The notes under the pieces: model-generated
Told to the model about the DNA's origin: nothing
Databases searched by the model: none
Seen by the model: the letters and a program-made list of their open reading frames with translations, nothing else
Part shown: piece after piece, positions 61,981-64,000 of the stretch
Numbering within the stretch: the first letter of the stretch is position 1
How the letters are laid out: every line of letters starts with the position of its first letter
IMG/VR virus record: IMGVR_UViG_3300032753_000003
Span: 1-64,000 of that record
Source: a virus
Strand: one strand, 5' to 3'
DNA: 64,000 nucleotides
Translations under genes and position numbers: made by a program

Positions 61981-62219
61981 GAAAAGAAAGGATGCTATCT
62001 AATTTCCCCAAGTTAGATGCCAACCGTAATATAACAGCACAATCATTTAAGGATGCTGGATATTATGGTGTAGAATGGGTTAACGTAGATGTTAGAGTAT
62101 TTGTTAATGCTATAACATGGTGCGACGACAACATGAAAGATCGTTATGATTTTGTTGATCGTTATTTTTGGTTTACAACAATAGAAGATGCAACACATTT
62201 TAGGTTAGTGTTCACATGA
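61977..62219 (+). CDS. FxLxW-family protein, 80 aa
   Basis: ATGA-coupled start at 61977, MRKERMLSNFPKLDANRNI. Core NAITWCDDNMKDRYDFVDR, end FTTIEDATHFRLVFT. Confidence 0.7.
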   Translation: MRKERMLSNFPKLDANRNITAQSFKDAGYYGVEWVNVDVRVFVNAITWCDDNMKDRYDFVDRYFWFTTIEDATHFRLVFT

Positions 62220-62476
62220 CTGATATTCCAGAGGTTCTATACGGTATACCAATTACCAACATGAGCGATCAACAGATTTACAAAGCAATGAACTTTTCTA
62301 TGACTGTTGAACCATGGTTGAACGCTAACATTGGCGAGTTTGGTAAGGATTGGTTTGTCGAACTAGATAAAGAATTTAACAGTTTAAGATTGTATTTTAA
62401 AGACAACGAAACAGAAGTATATTTTAAACTGGCTTGGTTACACGGAGCAAAGGAAGATTATGAAGTGGAGAGCTAG
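62216..62476 (+). CDS. FxLxW-family protein, 86 aa
   Basis: ATGA-coupled. VEPWLNANIGEFGKDWF replaces the WC core, as in the gene at 31451; LYFKDNETEVYFKLAWLHGA carries a short extension after the family end. Confidence 0.7.
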   Translation: MTDIPEVLYGIPITNMSDQQIYKAMNFSMTVEPWLNANIGEFGKDWFVELDKEFNSLRLYFKDNETEVYFKLAWLHGAKEDYEVES

Positions 62477-62753
62477 GAAGATTGATAATCGCAATCAAAT
62501 GTTTGGATATATGGATTATCAGGTAATCTGTAGCTTGCCCGAATTTTTTGATGCTAGAGATTGGTGCTGGGAACAATGGGGTCCGGGTATCGAATATGAG
62601 CATTTCCGCAATCATATGAATTATACAGGTCAAACAAAATATTGGGTATGGGATTGCACTAAGTATCAAGGGTCTAGCATAAACAATGGTAAGATATATC
62701 TCAAAGACGAACATGCTATGACATTATTCAAATTGAGATGGACTGAGGATTAA
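62460..62753 (+). CDS. FxLxW-family protein, 97 aa
   Basis: Overlaps the previous gene by 17 bases with AAAGGAAG as ribosome site. Core FDARDWCWEQWGPGIEYEH and end IYLKDEHAMTLFKLRWTED. Confidence 0.7.
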   Translation: MKWRARKIDNRNQMFGYMDYQVICSLPEFFDARDWCWEQWGPGIEYEHFRNHMNYTGQTKYWVWDCTKYQGSSINNGKIYLKDEHAMTLFKLRWTED

Positions 62754-62756
62754 CAA

Positions 62757-63692
62757 ATGGTAGATAGAATTACAAATGATAAACCCAACAGTTTAAACGT
62801 ATGTTGGGAACCTACCAGCACTTGCAATTATTCATGCTGGTATTGTCCAGAAGAACTGCATGACGGAAAATATAGATGGCCCGATTTAGATACAGCACTT
62901 TCATTCTTCAAAAATATTGCAGCTAAACGTGATACTGTACACATTGATATGGTTGGGGGTGAGCCAACGTTGTGGCCGGATATAGATGAGTTTCTAGATA
63001 AGAAGCCAGACAATGTTCATGTGGAAATCAGCAGCAATGGCGCAAGGACTGTTAGATGGTGGCGTCAAAATTTCTCTAAGATGGCAGGTGCTACGTTAAC
63101 CTTCCATCCCAACTCTGCCGATCCTGATCATTTTTATGACTTATGCGAAGCATTACATGATATGGATAAAGAACTGCATGTATTCATAATGGCAGTTAAG
63201 AGCAAGATTGATGTTTGTCAGTCGCTATTCACTAGGCTCAAAGAGTCTGGATTTAAGATCAGTGTAAGTACCAAGATGCTAGATGTACGACATGACGATG
63301 CTAGAATGCCAATAGCTGAAATAAATTCAGATGCAGACATAGTACATTTACTTAAAACCAATAGATTCAATAGACGCAAACACGGCAAATATGTTAGTAA
63401 GCCTAACATATCGTATTTGAACGGCGAAGAATTTGACCATCTGCTAGCACCTTTGCATAAGAAAAATTTATTCAAAGGTTGGACTTGCTGGGCAGGTGTT
63501 ACTAGATTATATATTAAACCAAACGGAGACATATATAGGGGATCTTGTCGCAACGGTGGTGTAATAGGTAATATCAACAACAATTTAGACATATTAGATA
63601 TTAAACCTGAGATTTGCCAACTAGCACAATGTAACTGTATTGATGAGATATTGATAGAAAAACATTATCCACTAAATGAGAATGAATCATGA
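62757..63692 (+). CDS. Radical SAM protein with C-terminal Cys cluster (SPASM/twitch-like)
   Basis: 311 residues. WEPTSTCNYSCWYCPEELHD carries CxxxCxxC; MVGGEPTLWPD is the AdoMet GGE motif. The last 75 residues hold a further Cys set (GWTCWAGVTRL, IYRGSCRNGGVIG, ICQLAQCNCIDE) that could bind an auxiliary cluster, as in SPASM/twitch peptide- or sugar-modifying enzymes. It is placed between FxLxW genes with a three-base gap before and ATGA overlap after, so it is translated with them. Substrate unknown. Confidence 0.85.
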   Translation: MVDRITNDKPNSLNVCWEPTSTCNYSCWYCPEELHDGKYRWPDLDTALSFFKNIAAKRDTVHIDMVGGEPTLWPDIDEFLDKKPDNVHVEISSNGARTVRWWRQNFSKMAGATLTFHPNSADPDHFYDLCEALHDMDKELHVFIMAVKSKIDVCQSLFTRLKESGFKISVSTKMLDVRHDDARMPIAEINSDADIVHLLKTNRFNRRKHGKYVSKPNISYLNGEEFDHLLAPLHKKNLFKGWTCWAGVTRLYIKPNGDIYRGSCRNGGVIGNINNNLDILDIKPEICQLAQCNCIDEILIEKHYPLNENES

Positions 63693-64000
63693 CTGCTGCG
63701 GTTCACCCGGTTATCGTATCAATGATGAATAATATAATATACAATAGTGGAATGATTATTGATCAAAGATCTAGTCATGTAATAGAAAATTGGTATCGCT
63801 GTCGTACCCGTGTAAGTTCAGCAATTTATAAAGTATTTGTGAGGCTCAATAACCGTCGCAAAACACAAGGAATTGAGGATTTTATATCCGCTGAATATCC
63901 AACTTATAAAAGTGAACAGTTTCTTTTGAAATTGTCTGAATGTACAGAATGGTGTAATGACCAATTTGGTAAAAATGGTTATTTTAGAATTGGTAAAGAA
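63689..64000 (+). CDS. FxLxW-family protein, 3'-truncated by window edge
   Basis: ATGA-coupled to the radical SAM gene; 104 codons visible. IYKVFVRLNNRRKTQGIEDF and TEWCNDQFGKNGYFRIGKE align with the 137-residue protein at 31041, so the missing end should be the FxLxW motif. Confidence 0.75.
   Translation, partial: MTAAVHPVIVSMMNNIIYNSGMIIDQRSSHVIENWYRCRTRVSSAIYKVFVRLNNRRKTQGIEDFISAEYPTYKSEQFLLKLSECTEWCNDQFGKNGYFRIGKE

Noticed and set aside
1-64000. Genome-wide reassignment of TAG
   Set aside because: Several genes end in TAG at the right place, e.g. the DNA polymerase C-half directly after its clamp-binding peptide, so TAG still works as a stop.

Overview
The window is an AT-rich segment of a large T4-like (myovirus) phage genome. 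Supporting features are a family B DNA polymerase and a gp45-type sliding clamp side by side, a DsbA-like late-transcription protein, an ATP-dependent DNA ligase, T4-type late promoter octamers ([T/A/C/G]ATAAATA) in front of many genes, a holin and spanin lysis cassette, and five homing endonuclease genes. Several genes point to a marine alphaproteobacterial host: a heme oxygenase plus ferredoxin-dependent bilin reductase pair, a DUF1127 protein, a SpeD homologue and a full-length RpoD-like sigma factor. The host assignment is inference.

Layout. 1-0.7 kb: end of a glycosyltransferase. 0.7-7.3 kb (mostly minus strand): clamp, DNA polymerase split in two by an opposing homing endonuclease, galE, DsbA-like protein. 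7.4-12.9 kb: propeller-like repeat protein, secreted nuclease, GIY-YIG endonuclease, glycosyltransferase-like gene. 12.9-28 kb: a block of accessory enzymes and unknowns (amidoligase, nucleotidase, multi-domain nucleotidyltransferase, ADP-ribosyltransferase-like, cysteine-protease-like). Most of these begin with a short N-terminal peptide resembling the T4 capsid-targeting sequence. 28-32.3 kb: a tandem, translationally coupled array of small paralogous proteins ending in FxLxW; three members carry in-frame TAG codons. 32.4-36 kb: homing endonucleases and a DNA ligase broken by a split intein. 36-44 kb: small unknowns, a VWA protein, the bilin pathway, Pth2 and further FxLxW proteins. 44-52.6 kb (plus strand): Ntn hydrolase, WPEL-repeat proteins, an amber-suppressor tRNA, an HNH endonuclease and a radical SAM enzyme. 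52.6-57 kb: membrane and lysis genes. 57-61 kb: UDP-sugar dehydrogenase, a frameshifted nucleotidyltransferase, rpoD. 61.7-64 kb: a second FxLxW array with a radical SAM enzyme inside it.

How parts may work together. Replication genes use a host-like early promoter (TTGACA, usually 16 bp, TATA[G/C]T). Accessory proteins use late promoters, several so close to the ATG that their mRNAs would be leaderless. The tagged proteins are candidate cargo packaged in the capsid and injected with the DNA, as for T4 Alt and the internal proteins. A dispersed roughly 45-residue helical module ending in WPELxxIxxS links seven of these proteins.

Most striking observations: (i) a complete tRNA with a CUA anticodon together with three FxLxW genes whose only defect is one in-frame UAG; (ii) a tRNA-like cloverleaf without an anticodon loop at the predicted 5' end of the speD mRNA; (iii) a split-intein DNA ligase; (iv) the recurring N-terminal tag; (v) the coupled FxLxW arrays with an embedded radical SAM enzyme.
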